From contig JAMPIQ010000001.1 in NCBI GenBank assembly GCA_024699855.1, positions 10,788,001 to 10,852,000 on the forward strand: DNA of 64,000 nucleotides, in the 5' to 3' direction. The position numbers and the translations under genes are program-made. The notes beneath the pieces were generated by a model. That model saw only the letters and a program-made list of their open reading frames with translations. It made no database searches and was not told where the DNA came from. The DNA comes from Aphelenchoides besseyi. Its lineage: Eukaryota > Nematoda > Chromadorea > Rhabditida > Aphelenchoididae. This document shows, piece by piece, positions 36,701 through 48,410 of the stretch (positions are counted from its first letter, which is position 1; each line of letters opens with the position of its first letter).

Positions 36701-37967
36701 ATGCAGTCGATTATGTGGAATAAAACGGACATTTGCACGAATAGCGAACTTTTGCGTTTGAACCCGTGGCTGAGATTAATTGCTGGATTGAACATCATCG
36801 TTTCTGTGCTCGCCATCCTTGTTCTATGGTTGTTTCTGCGAAGTAGTGGGATGCGAAAAGCTGCCGGTTTGATTAGTTCGAATCTGAAGATTATTGTGGT
36901 CGTGGGTATCTTCTACTACTTCCTTTGTATCTTTTGGAGTGCTGGGCTTTACGTCTACAAATTGGTTTGTTCATAGCCAACGATCCGTTTAATTGGTGGG
37001 TTCAGATCGAAATGTTCATCAATGGACCTGATTGCTATCATGTTTGGCGAGGACTAAAGTAAGCCATTGACTGCTCATTACCTTCATTCGTACGTTTTCA
37101 GTTGTTATTTTGCCTACACAACAACGGCCTCTGTAAGTTTCCATGTACATACAATACTCAAATGGACTTCAAGGTCTGTGTTGTTGGGAACTCACTTTTT
37201 CATTTGTCACTGTTGATTGAACGAACCGTTGCAACGTTTTCAAAATCGAAAGCACGATTTTCTTCGGCACTTGGTTGGATCTTAGGCGCGATAATGGTAA
37301 GCCGAGAGATTGGAATTGTTAGATGGAGGTTTAGGTTGTAATGCCCAATTATTACAATTTTGTGAAAGACTACTCAATTCACATGTCTGATTGTTCGTAT
37401 TGTGGAAATGTTATTTCACAAGCAGAAGCACAAACTAAAAGCACAACAATGAACAACATAAAAGGATTGCTCATAGCGGACCTGCTCATTACTCTCGGTC
37501 ATTTTCTTCTCTACATTTATAACAAATACGAACGAGTAAAATATCGACGGTAAGCCATGATTGCCAATAAAGGTAATTACGATATTCAGACAAATCTCCG
37601 ACAATTACACGCTGAACAAGAGTTTCAATTTGCGCGAATTTGAGATTACAATCTCATTGATTTGGCCCTTCAGTTTGGGACACTCGATTGGATACTCGAC
37701 CCAACTGATTTGGTATGTTGAGTACGTGAATCTGATCGACGACAGCGTACTCGATTACTCGACCATCATCATCGAGCTGCTCAACTTGGTAACCGCAAAG
37801 GTGTCTACTAATCTTCGAATTCTTTTCAGTTCCGGGTCTTCCACATTCTTGTTCTCGCACTTTTCCTGTGGATCTACAACGTTTACAAGAACAAGGATTC
37901 GCGTTCAATGATCAGCTTCCACACCACTGAAACGTATTTTCTCGAGTTCAAAAAAATGATCGCTTAA
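36701..37967 (+). CDS. serpentine chemoreceptor, Sra-like GPCR
   Basis: Seven-transmembrane nematode chemoreceptor, expected in sensory neuron membranes. Exons join in frame with introns of about 38-44 bp. Seen: an extracellular start with Cys and NxT, TM1 (LIAGLNIIVSVLAILVLWLF), TM2 (LKIIVVVGIFYYFLCIFW), a loop Cys (NGPDCYHVWRGL), the Sra/Srab hallmark in TM3 (LSLLIERTVATFSKSKA), TM4-TM5, then YTLNKSFNLREFEITISLIW (like the family's Y.L..R.Q..EN) and a final TM (VFHILVLALFLWIYNVYKN). The short tail ends at TAA 37965-37967. ERT and the YxL...F element argue for the Sra superfamily; the subfamily is uncertain. Confidence 0.8.
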
Positions 37968-38029
37968 GTTCGTTGTTGTTCAATCATAAACTTGGTAGTC
38001 AAACTTAGAACAGAATTTATAACTGATGA

Positions 38030-38200
38030 ATGAGCATCGTTGATCGTCTTCAGCTTTCGGCTTATCCGGAACATCTCACCGCCTTCAAGAAACCTGTATT
38101 CAAGTTCCTCAAAGAAAACTTTGCTTCGATCTCTGCATTGACTGGATGGAAAACTTTTATCGTTGAGCATCATCACATCGTGGATGAGCTCTTCCTTTTT
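38030..38200 (+). pseudogene. BTB/POZ C-terminal fragment
   Basis: The frame reads IVDRLQLSAYPEHLTAFKKP, then VFKFLKENFASISALTGWK, the post-BTB helix region also found at 11265. The BTB core is absent. It sits only about 60 bp after the chemoreceptor stop, and a shared TCTTTATAAACATT follows at a similar distance in both copies. A relic of the same dispersed family. Confidence 0.6.
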
Positions 38201-38708
38201 ACCTTTGGTTCAAAACGATTTTTCATACATTCTTATTTCCGTAAACTTATCTGTAAACTCAAACCTGTATTGCAGTGTTCTTTGACTGTTGTCTTTATAA
38301 ACATTAGGGTTGTTAGAAAGATGAAATGAAGGGTTCAAGAATGCTGATTACAAGTTCAAGTGACTTTGAGAGAAAGATAACCGCGGTTTTTTGAGGATTA
38401 AAAAGGTTGCTTGAGGTTATGATCGTTTGATTTAAAAGTCATGAAACAAACGAAAATAAATCATTTGACGCAACTTTATAACTTCGTTCTTATTGATCAT
38501 CTGAAGATCGTATTACCGTAAACACAGGAGCAGAAGAACGTAGCAATCAACTATTGGAAAACTATGATCGACTTTCGATTTTGAACACCCTACGCTTTAA
38601 GTTGCGTTTAATGAAGCTATCTGTGTATTTTATTCTTGTTGTGTGTTCTACTGTTTATTCTTTTGCTCTGCTGGCATCTAGAGTGATCGAATATGCTCAC
38701 ACGTGTAT

Positions 38709-41350
38709 TCAAGTGGTCTGATAACAGTTGGATGAACGTTTACGGTAAAGAAGCGAATCAGCTCTCCATTCGCTTATAAGCAGTGGATTGTATCCGAAGA
38801 TCCGGACGAACATTGCAACGCATTCCGATCGGGTTTGATAATGCGACTTGCCACGTTGATGTAAACCGCCGGATTTCGAAACTTTACCGCTGAATCGTTT
38901 CAATTCATCAGGATGTTGGTGTTCGAACACTCACCTCGTGTCACTGATTGGTGTTGTTTTGATTTCCGGTCTTCTTGTCAGATGAGAAACCAAAAAGTTT
39001 GCGGCGATGTCCTCGCAGTTGAAATTCGTTGCAATATGGTCGAGAATTAGTGGATTCAACATATGAGTGTAAGCGTAGTGATAAACCTGCAACCTTTCCT
39101 ATAACAAGCCTCACGAAAATTACTTACACGATGCAAAAAGGCTCCACCAGTCAGGACGAGATTTTGTTGACAAGATAGATGAGCGTTGTAGACACCAACT
39201 CCCGGCTTTTGCATGTAAGCCATTCGGAAGGTCGGTCCAACGATTGCGTGCCGATTTTCACGCCAAACCCTTCAGAACCTATGATCAATTCAATTGATTG
39301 CAACTAACCGGAAAGAGAAAATTCGACCACATCTCGGTGAGTATTGAAGTCGTCGTCCATGTTAAATACCGCTTCCGTTCGAATCAAATCCAAGGGCAGG
39401 AACCGAGAGTTCAATGAATTGACAGACACATTTTACAACATAGATTGGAACACTAATAGTCGGAATCAAATCCGAGGGTAGTGGTCGCGCAATATCGTTC
39501 CAAAGGACAACAACCGAGTCAAGAAAACGGGTTCCGTTCAACATCTTCAACGTGTAACGAAGTTGTTTGTCCCGTCTGAATGTTGGCATAAACGGCTACA
39601 AATGGTTATACTACTCGTTCTTGAAGATACCTGTGAACTTCTCGACTACGTAGTTTCCGCTCAGCTTGCCGGCAAAATGTTTGTTGTCGACGTTTATCGT
39701 TTGAAGTCCAGGAACCAGGGAGTCTATGTCTGCAAGAACGTGGCTCATTTCACGAATTGGTTGAAGAGGTCGAGAGTCCAAATAAACGGGATTAACATTC
39801 CAAACGTAGTCAAGGTCCTAAAACTAAAGTGATTCAAAGGGTTCAGTGTCAACTCACTTCATCCAGTTCCATGATATGATTCTTCTGTACAATTGGTGGC
39901 GATGAAGTCGAGCCGTTGAGACCAGTAGTTAGAATGACATTCGAGTGATAAGCTCGTTCGAGTGGTGCTGGCAATCGCAGCTGGTTTCGAATTGCCGTTA
40001 ACAATGAACGAGCAAGAACTGAAAGCACATCAATGACAATCCCTCTAATGTAAACCTTTTGTATCGGCAAAATAATTCTCGAGGTAGAAGCGTCCGTTCC
40101 GCCTCAACTCCAAGATCCGTGAAGTCGAAATGGTTTGCAGAATCTTTTCGATATCGAACAAAAGATGTGCAGGAACGTGAATCTAAAAGACCGTTTAATA
40201 GCATTCAACTGCCAACTAACCACCGCTTTGTTCCATCGAATTTGTTGAGCAAAAGGCAGTGAATTCAGATCGTTGCTCACAATCACTGGAACAGCGCCGT
40301 AAAGAAGCGACTCGTGAAATCGTTGAGCGAAACGTTCCATTTCGGGCATCAGCATTGTGAACACCGAGTTGTTCAATGTCGTCGCTGAAATCTGCTGAGG
40401 AACATGTTCGTCAGTAGAACCGACCTCGAAACTCATCGTCTTCACAGAAACCCAACGCAAGGCTTGTTGATCCTCGACACTTCAATTCGACCAACGAAAT
40501 GTTGGAATCAGATGAAAAAACTTCTTGAACTTGAGGAGTGGCCGTAGAAACGAGGAGCGAGAGCAAATAAAGACGTTGACGAAATGGATAGATCACGGGC
40601 AAGTGTTCGTAGTTTTTGGGATCAGGAATCATCACGTTGGTGTACAAGTTCAGGTCGAGTGGACCATTCGATCTGAAAGCTCCAACACTGACCACTTCAT
40701 GTGCGTTCCTGACCTCTCGATAGCATCGCTCATTCCAACAAAGGTTGCTTGCTTTTCACCAACTTGTTTCTCTCGAACTTTCCCATCAATGAAAATGACG
40801 ATAACTCCCATTCCATTAGTCCGCCAAAATGGAAGGCTGGAAATGTTCTCGTTCACATCAACAGCAATGTAAACAGAAAGACAGGCATTCTGAATTTAAA
40901 CCTCAACTTTTTTTGACTGTCAACTTACGACCACTTCTTTGGTTGCATACGGCGATCGTTTCATTTCCTCGTGAAAAGATTGAGCCAATGAGGAAGTTGT
41001 TGAGTTGAGATCATGAACGTAAACTCGAAAAGGCCTACCAACACATTGCCTAAAGACCATGAGTTAACCCTTTGTTCACTCTGAATAACCTAAGATTGAC
41101 AACATCCGAAATGCCCAGAACTTCATAGCTCTTCTCTTCCACCAGAATCTGATCGTTGAGCGGTGAGACTGTTGGCGATCCCAACGAAAGACGAAATTGA
41201 TTCGGTGAGTATTGATCTAAAGTCTGTAACTCGTGAAGACATTTGATTCTCACCGTAGAGTTTATACAACGACTCTCTGAACTGATAGTAGATGATGAAG
41301 ATATTCGCTAGCAAAAGAACTCCAACAAACGTTTGAACCAAAATATCCAT
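38709..41350 (-). CDS. rib-2: exostosin-like glycosyltransferase (EXTL3/RIB-2 type)
   Basis: Exostosins of this type build heparan sulfate chains in the Golgi. From ATG 41350 the product has a type II signal anchor (FVGVLLLANIFIIYYQF), an exostosin (GT47) domain (HLPVIYPFRQRLYLL, NSVFTMLMPEME, LLYGAVPVIVSNDLNSLPFA) and a C-terminal GT64 domain: RRDKQLRYTLKMLNG, VVVLWNDIARPLP, the metal-binding MDDDF, VWRENRHAIVGPTFRMAY, LVLTGGAFLHR and the end MFVRIFGYNPLLISEWRADS. Introns are about 40 bp. One slip is needed before VWREN (one more G at the CCC of 39268-39270). Part of the gene (40228-40929) is duplicated at 9371. Confidence 0.92.
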
Positions 41351-42276
41351 CTTTCAATAGATCAGAATAACCGTTCATCAATACTAAATACAAGAAATAA
41401 ATAGAAGAGATGCGAAGATCAAAAGAGACGACTATTTTAAAAGAGAATGCAAAAAGTAGAATAAAATCGGAAAGAAATGGAATTCAATGTCTTTAGTTAT
41501 TGTATACAGAAAACATCTTAAAGAGCTTTTTCACTACCATATAAGTCATTGACATGTTCGAAACAATTCAGAATATTTTCATTCTACTACACTACTTTCA
41601 CATACCAACTTCCAATTACGTTGTTTCAACGTCTCATCTGTTTGCTCGTTAAGATCGACATTCGTTGCTCTCAACCAAAGCTTGTAATTACGGAAGTCAA
41701 TTTAATCTTGATGTTGTTTTCTTTAAACCTACTCAAATCGTTCGACTGTCAGCTAATCAAATAGACGACAAGCAGCCTAAACGTTTGTTCAAAGCGACAA
41801 CCAAAAAGACACTTAAACAAAAAGTATAAACAGAGAACAACCTACTCAACGTCACACAATGATCAAAAACACGATGTAAAACTAGAGGTACGACAACATT
41901 GATCATAATTGCAGAATATCTGGGAATCTTAGCTCTTACAGTCATAGTATTGATCATTGTGACAGTCACACGACAAATCCGAACTTCGACCATCAAATTA
42001 GGGAATTACATCATTCAAATCAAGAAAACAGCAATCGAAAATCGACGAATGAAATCGGTCGATCCACACTATTAGTTGATCTCTTTCAACGGACTTCTTG
42101 CGATTAAAATTGATTGCATTTATTGTCAGAGTATCATGAGAATAAAAGAAAATGAAAAAATATCATGAGGTGATAACAAAGAAAAGTAATTGCAACTAAA
42201 ATTGGGTCGGTTGATACCCGGAGTGTACAAGAGAATATTTTGAAACGAATGCAACGGTAGAAGGATATCCGGTGGT
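41351..42276. other. A/T-rich spacer, no convincing gene
   Basis: One plus-strand stretch near 41895-42070 encodes a membrane-like helix (YLGILALTVIVLIIVTVT) and a basic tail ending in stop, possibly a last exon of an unrecognised membrane protein. I could not connect it to upstream exons. Nothing else is supported. Confidence 0.3.
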
Positions 42277-42471
42277 TTACTTCTTGTTCTTATTGGCTGC
42301 GTACCGATCACGCTGCTTCTTCAACCTTTCGTCTTTTTTGGCGGATGGTTCGGCTGCGTAAAGATAGTCTTCGATATCCGGAACTTCATGGTCATTTGCA
42401 AGATGACGCGCCCAATCATAGCGGCGACTGGATTTTTTTACGCAAAGATGACACGGCCAAATTGAAAACAT
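42277..42471 (-). CDS. small C2H2 zinc-finger ORF
   Basis: A 64-residue frame carries one C2H2 finger (CHLCVKKSSRRYDWARHLAND, then His), followed by a charged Lys-rich tail ending KQRDRYAANKNKK. Just upstream on the same strand (42530-42640) is EVRLPEKVTPEEAEMVLRQL ending at TAG, which could be an earlier exon, but no splice join keeps frame. Likely part of a C2H2 gene, complete or broken. Confidence 0.45.
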   Translation of the reverse strand: MFSIWPCHLCVKKSSRRYDWARHLANDHEVPDIEDYLYAAEPSAKKDERLKKQRDRYAANKNKK

Positions 42472-43468
42472 CGAATTAAAAGAGAACGTTAAAATAACAA
42501 ATTACCTTTTTGCTTCTGTCAATCTATTGGATATCGGGATTCTCGGGAGCGGTAATCAGTTGACGAAGAACCATCTCTGCTTCTTCTGGTGTGACTTTCT
42601 CCGGTAAGCGAACCTCTTGATATCGAGGAAGATGTAAGTGGACAATTGGTTTTTAAAAACTCTGTGACATAAATGCGACCTAGAGAAACATTTAAGTGAA
42701 CTAGAAGGCCTAAAATCCTGATTTCAGATGAAGGAATGTGGATACAATGAGCAATTGCAGTTGATCGGTAAGAACGTCACATCACCCACCAGCCATCGAA
42801 TTTCATTTGTTGAACGTCGTCTTTATTGGTGTAGCTCGTCAAGCGTCGATACGCACGTACTTTTGCATCTCGACCGCAATCTACTTTCTCTTCGCTCTAA
42901 TGGTCGCTTGATCACAATTGCTATCCGTGTTGTACGTGAGTTAAACGATCTCAATTGCTCAATATGTTAAGTGCTTACATTTTCTACGGAGCTTTCGGTT
43001 ACTCGTAGTTGGGATTCACTTACAACTTGTGGATCATTTCGTTGACTTGCCGTTGAACTCTACAGTCACATTCTTCCACCAATTCGTTACATCTTTTCGA
43101 TTGTTAAAATTTAAAGAACCTTTTCAATATCATTTTCGTCTCAATTTTTAAGTAACTTTTTAACCACAATATTTGCTGGTCATTTCATACCAATTGCCGG
43201 TGTCTTCGTAATCAAACTTATTTTTATGAGCTTTCCGAACCACTGAAACGTCTTCGTTGACCAAATGTCTTCTTATTGAAATGTCGTTGACGGTCGTGTT
43301 TAGTATTGTATGTCTTGAATCAACTAGTCTTTTGAGTTCAACAACTTTCTTCAGCGCAATCATTTAGATCAACTACGTGGTGCTTCGTGACTTCAAAAGA
43401 GACGATCATCTTTCATTACATCTCGAGCTTAGTCCAGTTTTTGAAAAATCGTCGATTTGCGATTTAGA

Positions 43469-43742
43469 ATGCAACTTGATGCAGACTGTTGCCAGCGCTT
43501 TAATAACGTTAAGACCGCGGACGTTCAAGTTAAAGCTGGAAACTCGACTTTGAAAGTTAGTATTCGATCTCATGATATCAACGAGTTTTTCGGTCTATAA
43601 ACTTGTCATCTTCACTCAATCGGAGGTCTTTAAGTCGATGTTCGAACACGAGTTCACGGAAAAGAAAATGAATGTTGTTCACATCAAGAATGCTGATGAG
43701 GAGGTTGTCAAAACGACACTCCGCTACGTGTATAGTAGTTGA
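43469..43742 (+). pseudogene. BTB/POZ core fragment
   Basis: Two in-frame pieces resemble a BTB domain: FNNVKTADVQVKAGNSTLKV (43499-43560) and, after about 60 bp, VFKSMFEHEFTEKKMNVVHI and EEVVKTTLRYVYSS ending at TGA 43740-43742. The pattern V.kaMF...f.E.....v.i.d.d..v....LryiYtg is standard BTB. The C-terminal helices found at 11265 and 38030 are missing here, so the three pieces are complementary parts of one family. Confidence 0.6.
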
Positions 43743-44009
43743 GTCGAGAACATCGATCAAGTGACTTCTCGTCCGCTTACGTTGTGTAACCAGATAAATT
43801 TTTGGTATTACGAATTTAAAAACGGCGTTCTGGATCAAATCTCAATATTATGGAGAACACCCGTTTACTTTTTCATGGCCAAACAAAGTCCACCAAATTT
43901 GGTTGAACACCTTGTACTTTCCAACTGCACGAGAAAACGATGATAGAAATCGAAAATACAAACTCGTGAAAACATTTTATTAAATACAAACTTTACAAAC
44001 AAAAAACAC

Positions 44010-46182
44010 TCAACGCCACGACTGTCCGCTGTTCTGCGACGGTCCACGATGAAACCTGCGATTCTGAAAAAAATCGGAATCAAACAATCAACAACGAAAA
44101 CCAACCGGATACCCGCCACGATAAACGCGATTGCCACCTCGAGCTCGTTGCTGCGGCTGCCTCGTGTTCATGGCAACAGAATTGGCGCCAGAGGTGAAAG
44201 GCGACGGTTGATGAGAAGGTGGCGGCCATTGATGTCCACTGCCCATCAACGACGGCCCCATCGATTGTCGATGATCACTGGAAAAGCAATCAGAAGTTGA
44301 ACAGAAAAACTCACATCATCTGTTCCTCTTCCTCGTATGCTTCATCGCCACCGTATTGCTCGTTATCGTCGGCTCCCGGCTTCGCAATGTTCCAAATTCG
44401 TTCGAATTGTCGTTGAGCGCGTTTGGGCGGCGGTTGTTTGAACATCGGACGACCACGAGAATTCGAGTGGTGATAACCCTGCAAACGCATTACTGTTGAA
44501 CCGAGCATTCACACTAACGTTTCGTTGCGTTGTGTCGACCACTGGTTGGAATTCCGGAGTTTCGTATTGGTCACTTGATGGTCCACTGGCCGAAACGTCC
44601 CTGTTCATAACCTCGACAATGTTCTTGTCAAGACCCATTCCTGAAACTCGAAGGTTAAATGCTTTGAGAGTCAAAAGTTACCCGGAAGCATCGGATGATC
44701 GTCGGTCTCCATTTCATCGTCTTTCTCGCCGCCGATCACGACCGGAGCTGCTGCAGCGATACCTGATGAAGCAACCAAACCGAAGATGTCCTCGTGTGTG
44801 TCTCCCGGCCGATTCCGAGCCCAAAATTTGGTGTTGTTGTCGTTCGAGCCGGAAGCAATAACGTGACCTAATGGATGCCATTCCAAAGCCCAAACCGCTT
44901 GATCGTGAGCACCTTCCAGCATGGCAATCTCTTTGTCGTTTTGAACCAACCAGTAGCCAATTGCTCCGTCATTGCCACCGGATGCAAACAATCCTTCGTG
45001 GATCGGATGCCAAGCGATTGCTGAACCAATCGGTAAATACGGAAATTTAAAACATAAACTCACAAGTGACTTCTTTTTTGTGTCCACGAAACGACTGAAG
45101 TTCTTTGAGCATTCGGATGTCGTACAATTTTATGACGTGATCTCGTGAGCCACTCAACAACCAATTCCCGTTCCTGTTCCACTGGACGGCAGTCACGGAG
45201 TTTTTGTGATCGTGGAATGTGGCCAAACATTGACCGGTCTTTGGGTCCCAAAGCTTCACCGGTTGTTGAGAGTCACGAGAGCCGCTGGCTATCAGACCTT
45301 TGATTGGATGCCAATCAACGGAACGAACATCTGCACCATGACCTTTGAGTACGCGTTCTTCGATGCTATTTGCAAAGTCCCAAACTCGTGCCGTTCCATC
45401 GTCGGATCCAGTGACCAACTTTGCGTCGGTGGGTGCGAAACTGATCGATCGCACGGGCTCGTCTTTGTGGGCATGAAACATGTGAACGTTGTTCATGTTC
45501 GGCTGCCAATACTTGACTTGACGAATCCATCGTTGTCACCTGATGCCAACCAATCGCCGTTGTATGACCATTTGAGAGCGCGAATTGCAACGTCGTGAGC
45601 CTAAAGACATGGAAAAACGATGAAAACTGAGACTCACTTGGAGAATGGTTTCGAAGTTGAAAGCACTTCCGTTCCACAACGTGAATTCGCCCGATTGAGC
45701 TCCGGTGATCAAACGCTTCCCTTCGACTGTCCACTGAAATAAGAGAACATAAATTTCATTGAGCGGACCACTTACACAAAGCGAATAGACCGGACATTTG
45801 ATTTTGTTCATTGCTGCCCGCACAAACTTCGACATCACACAATCAACTGGAACATCGGGAGTGGCACTCGGTGGCAAAACGTACTGTTGGTACAAAACGT
45901 CCGGTTGAATAGCCAAGCGATCTTTGCGTCCGTAGTGAATAAGACGCGACTAAAAGTAGAGTCGGAAATCAAGAGAAATCAAAGAAAAACAAACTTCAGC
46001 GTATCGTAAACAGTTCGCAACATAATCAATGTGCTTTCGAACGTTGGCGACATTTTTTCGCAGACGTCTTCCCGGTCCATCGCGAAGCTCTTGGACGGCT
46101 TGCTGAGGTGGTAACTGAAAACAAAACTAAATGAACTGTTAACGAAACTTACAGTTGGTGATTCAAATGGACCGTAAGTCAT
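44010..46182 (-). CDS. pfs-2: WDR33/PFS-2, CPSF polyadenylation subunit (copy 1)
   Basis: WDR33 binds the AAUAAA signal with CPSF30 in pre-mRNA 3'-end processing. ATG 46182 follows a strong T-rich acceptor (TTTTTGTTTCAG). Seen: the N-terminal region ([39 protein letters not shown]), WD repeats with [51 protein letters not shown] and [10 protein letters not shown], then [18 protein letters not shown] and a Gly/Arg C-terminus ([11 protein letters not shown]). Shorter than vertebrate WDR33, as in other nematodes. A 5-bp tandem repeat at 45511-45522 (TCAAG twice on the coding strand) breaks the frame after DGFVK. Copy 2 lacks it. Confidence 0.92.
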
Positions 46183-46630
46183 AAAAATTAGTAATCTGAA
46201 ACAAAAAAAAAGATTGTGACAAGAAAGCACGGTTTGAACGTTAAGCCACAGGTTTGTTGCTTCGTGACATGATTTGTCATTGGTGTTTGACTAAACGATT
46301 CGGTTTGTCGATGCTTTTGCTGTAAGTCGCTGAAGTCTCAGAACTGATTATTCGTCCATTTAGAGTGAATGCATTTCAGTTTCTCATTTGAAAATCCGTT
46401 AAATTTACATCAATGGACTGCAGTTTTTGTACCGACGTGCGATCTTATCGAAAATATTGAGCGGTTATCCGCAGAGCTATAGGCTTGAACTTGCTCGACG
46501 TTTTGCTTATTTTTCAATTGCAGTTCGTCTTACTACTCGTTTGGAAGGTTGAAGTCGAGCTTTATCACATTGACTTCAAATGCTCAATACGTAACAATTG
46601 AATTTACGATATTAGTAACTTTCTCTTAGA

Positions 46631-46836
46631 ATGCAAGCGAAAAAAACCTCATTGCTCGAGCGATTCTGTTGGAGCACTTCGAAAGCGATGCGAACGTGAA
46701 GATGACAATGAAAAGAGATATCGATGAGTTGGGACCAAAGAGAATCAACGAGAGAAGGCAAAGAAGTGATACAAGAGATTCCAGAAGCGCAACACGGACA
46801 TCACAGTCGATCTTGTTGGATGGTTTGAACAGCTAA
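46631..46836 (+). pseudogene. Mos1-type HTH-like domain fragment
   Basis: After a TCTTAG acceptor the frame reads ARAILLEHFESDANVKMTMK, then RDIDELGPKRINERRQRSD and stops at 46834. The landmarks LLEHF and DELGP match the HTH-like gene at 12930-13223. Downstream to about 47480 there are gene-like stretches in different frames (IPIELWAALGIPRLSEIVGC resembles an F-box start), consistent with a decayed HTH plus F-box gene as known from nematode fbxa families, but I could not assemble it. Confidence 0.45.
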
Positions 46837-47483
46837 GGAATCGGAAATATCCGTCAGGACTTGTATTCCGATGAAGATTCGGAGCTTCCGAATGGAGGAA
46901 CTTTCCTGAGGATTACAATCGAGAATGTGAAATTCACGGCAATGGCGATCGTTTCCTGATCTATCGCAAAGACAACAACACTGTCATTTTGGATCTATAT
47001 TACAAAGTTGAGAAGTGTGTTGGCTTTTTAAGTTTAATTCGTTTCTTTGTACCCAAATCAAATTTGCTTGGTCGATAGTCAGCGGTCAGATATTCGAAGG
47101 AAACTATTTTTTGTTGAAATCACTGTACTTTCTCGATTCCAATCGAGTTATGGGCAGCTTTGGGTATTCCTCGCCTCAGCGAAATTGTTGGTTGCTGGAA
47201 CGTTCGACGTTTGGATCGTGTTCTTCAGTTCACCGAAAAATCCCATTAGAAGAATTGAGAAGTGGTCCGTACTACTTTAATCAAACGGCGATTTGGCTGT
47301 TTTTAAGTGAACAGCGCTTTCGCAGATTTACACATACGATGACAATCTTCAGCTGCAAGACATCACTGAACTACCATTTGACTTGGACGGCAATTCGCTG
47401 CTATTGTCAATTTAACTCACACGTATGCGATCGGCTTTCGTACAAGCTCTCCAACCACTCGAAGCTCCGAGCGCTGTGGTAGC

Positions 47484-48220
47484 CGCAAGCAAACTCATTG
47501 TTCATTTAAAACGAACTGCTTGCACATAAGTTTTCAATAAACTCGCCTTATGATCACTCGAATAGAACGTTTTAAGAGGCTCATCTCCTGAAATTCCCGT
47601 GAAGAATTTGCAGTCTGCTTATGCAAATTTGAACGTAAGAAACTCACCAGCAAGAAGGTATAAAAGAGAGAGAAAACGCTCCGAAAGCTCATTTGCTCCA
47701 CAGATTTGTGTCCTCCGCCATTTTCCGTGTGGTTGTTTTTGGAAGTGACTTTTTGTGATCGAAAACTGTCTCGGCGCCATGGAGGTTCAACTGTGCTTAC
47801 AAGTTCCGTCTTGAAGCATTGGATTGATGGTAAGCTCTTTTTCCGGCTCTTGATCTTCAATTTTAGGTCATTGAGTGAAGAGTCAACTTTCATGATGAGG
47901 TCTAAGGTTCATTGAAGTGATGAAATGTCGATCAGTCTCCAACATCGGCTTTTCATCACTGAGTAAGATGCATGGAAATTACAACACGAAAGCAACTATT
48001 CCAAAGTCTGGTAAGTGGTTTGAACCTCTTTCTGTTCTAATCTTTTGGTTGTTAGATGATAAAGGACCTTGGGGAAAGACGGCAACAAGTCCAGTTGGAA
48101 TTGAATCATCTTATCAGCCAGGGTCAAACAAACATCCAAAACTCGTAACGAGTGGGTTTCTGATTGTAATATCAATTAACCGTCTTCTGGTTTATAGATC
48201 AGTTCGTTGGCAAAAATGAC
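47484..48220. other. unassigned stretch with exon-like pieces
   Basis: On the plus strand, KMHGNYNTKATIPKS joins across a 45-bp intron (about 48012-48056) to DDKGPWGKTATSPVGIESSY (to about 48140). The pair looks like two exons of an unrecognised gene, but the start and end are unclear. The minus strand has a weak signal-peptide-like frame near 47690. No family recognised. Confidence 0.25.
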
Positions 48221-48224
48221 GGCG

Positions 48225-48307
48225 CTACTGAACAACAGCCCCCCAACGGGTAAAGAGTAGTCCCCCACGATTTTTTGGAAGATCACTCCCCCACTACTGA
48301 ACAACAG
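48225..48307. repeat. 14-bp direct repeats with CCCCC motifs
   Basis: CTACTGAACAACAG occurs at 48225-48238 and 48294-48307. Between and after them are TCCCCCAC-like motifs. They sit about 100 bp before the ISXO2-like transposase gene, so they could be subterminal sites of that element. No inverted copy was found on the far side. Confidence 0.5.
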
Positions 48308-48410
48308 GCCCCTAGTTGAAAAATCCCAAATTTGCATATCAGATTCAAATCTATACGTATAAAAGCGACAAAATTTAACGTGGTCGTCAGTTTCCATCTG
48401 CTGTTTACCA

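Noticed and set aside
38611..38720. Short signal-peptide-like frame (KLSVYFILVVCSTVYSFALL)
   Set aside because: It runs into the last exon of rib-2 on the other strand and stops after about 36 codons with no splice donor.
45206..45598. 130-codon plus-strand frame
   Set aside because: It is the antisense shadow of the WDR33 WD-repeat exons and reappears mirrored at 58811-59143.
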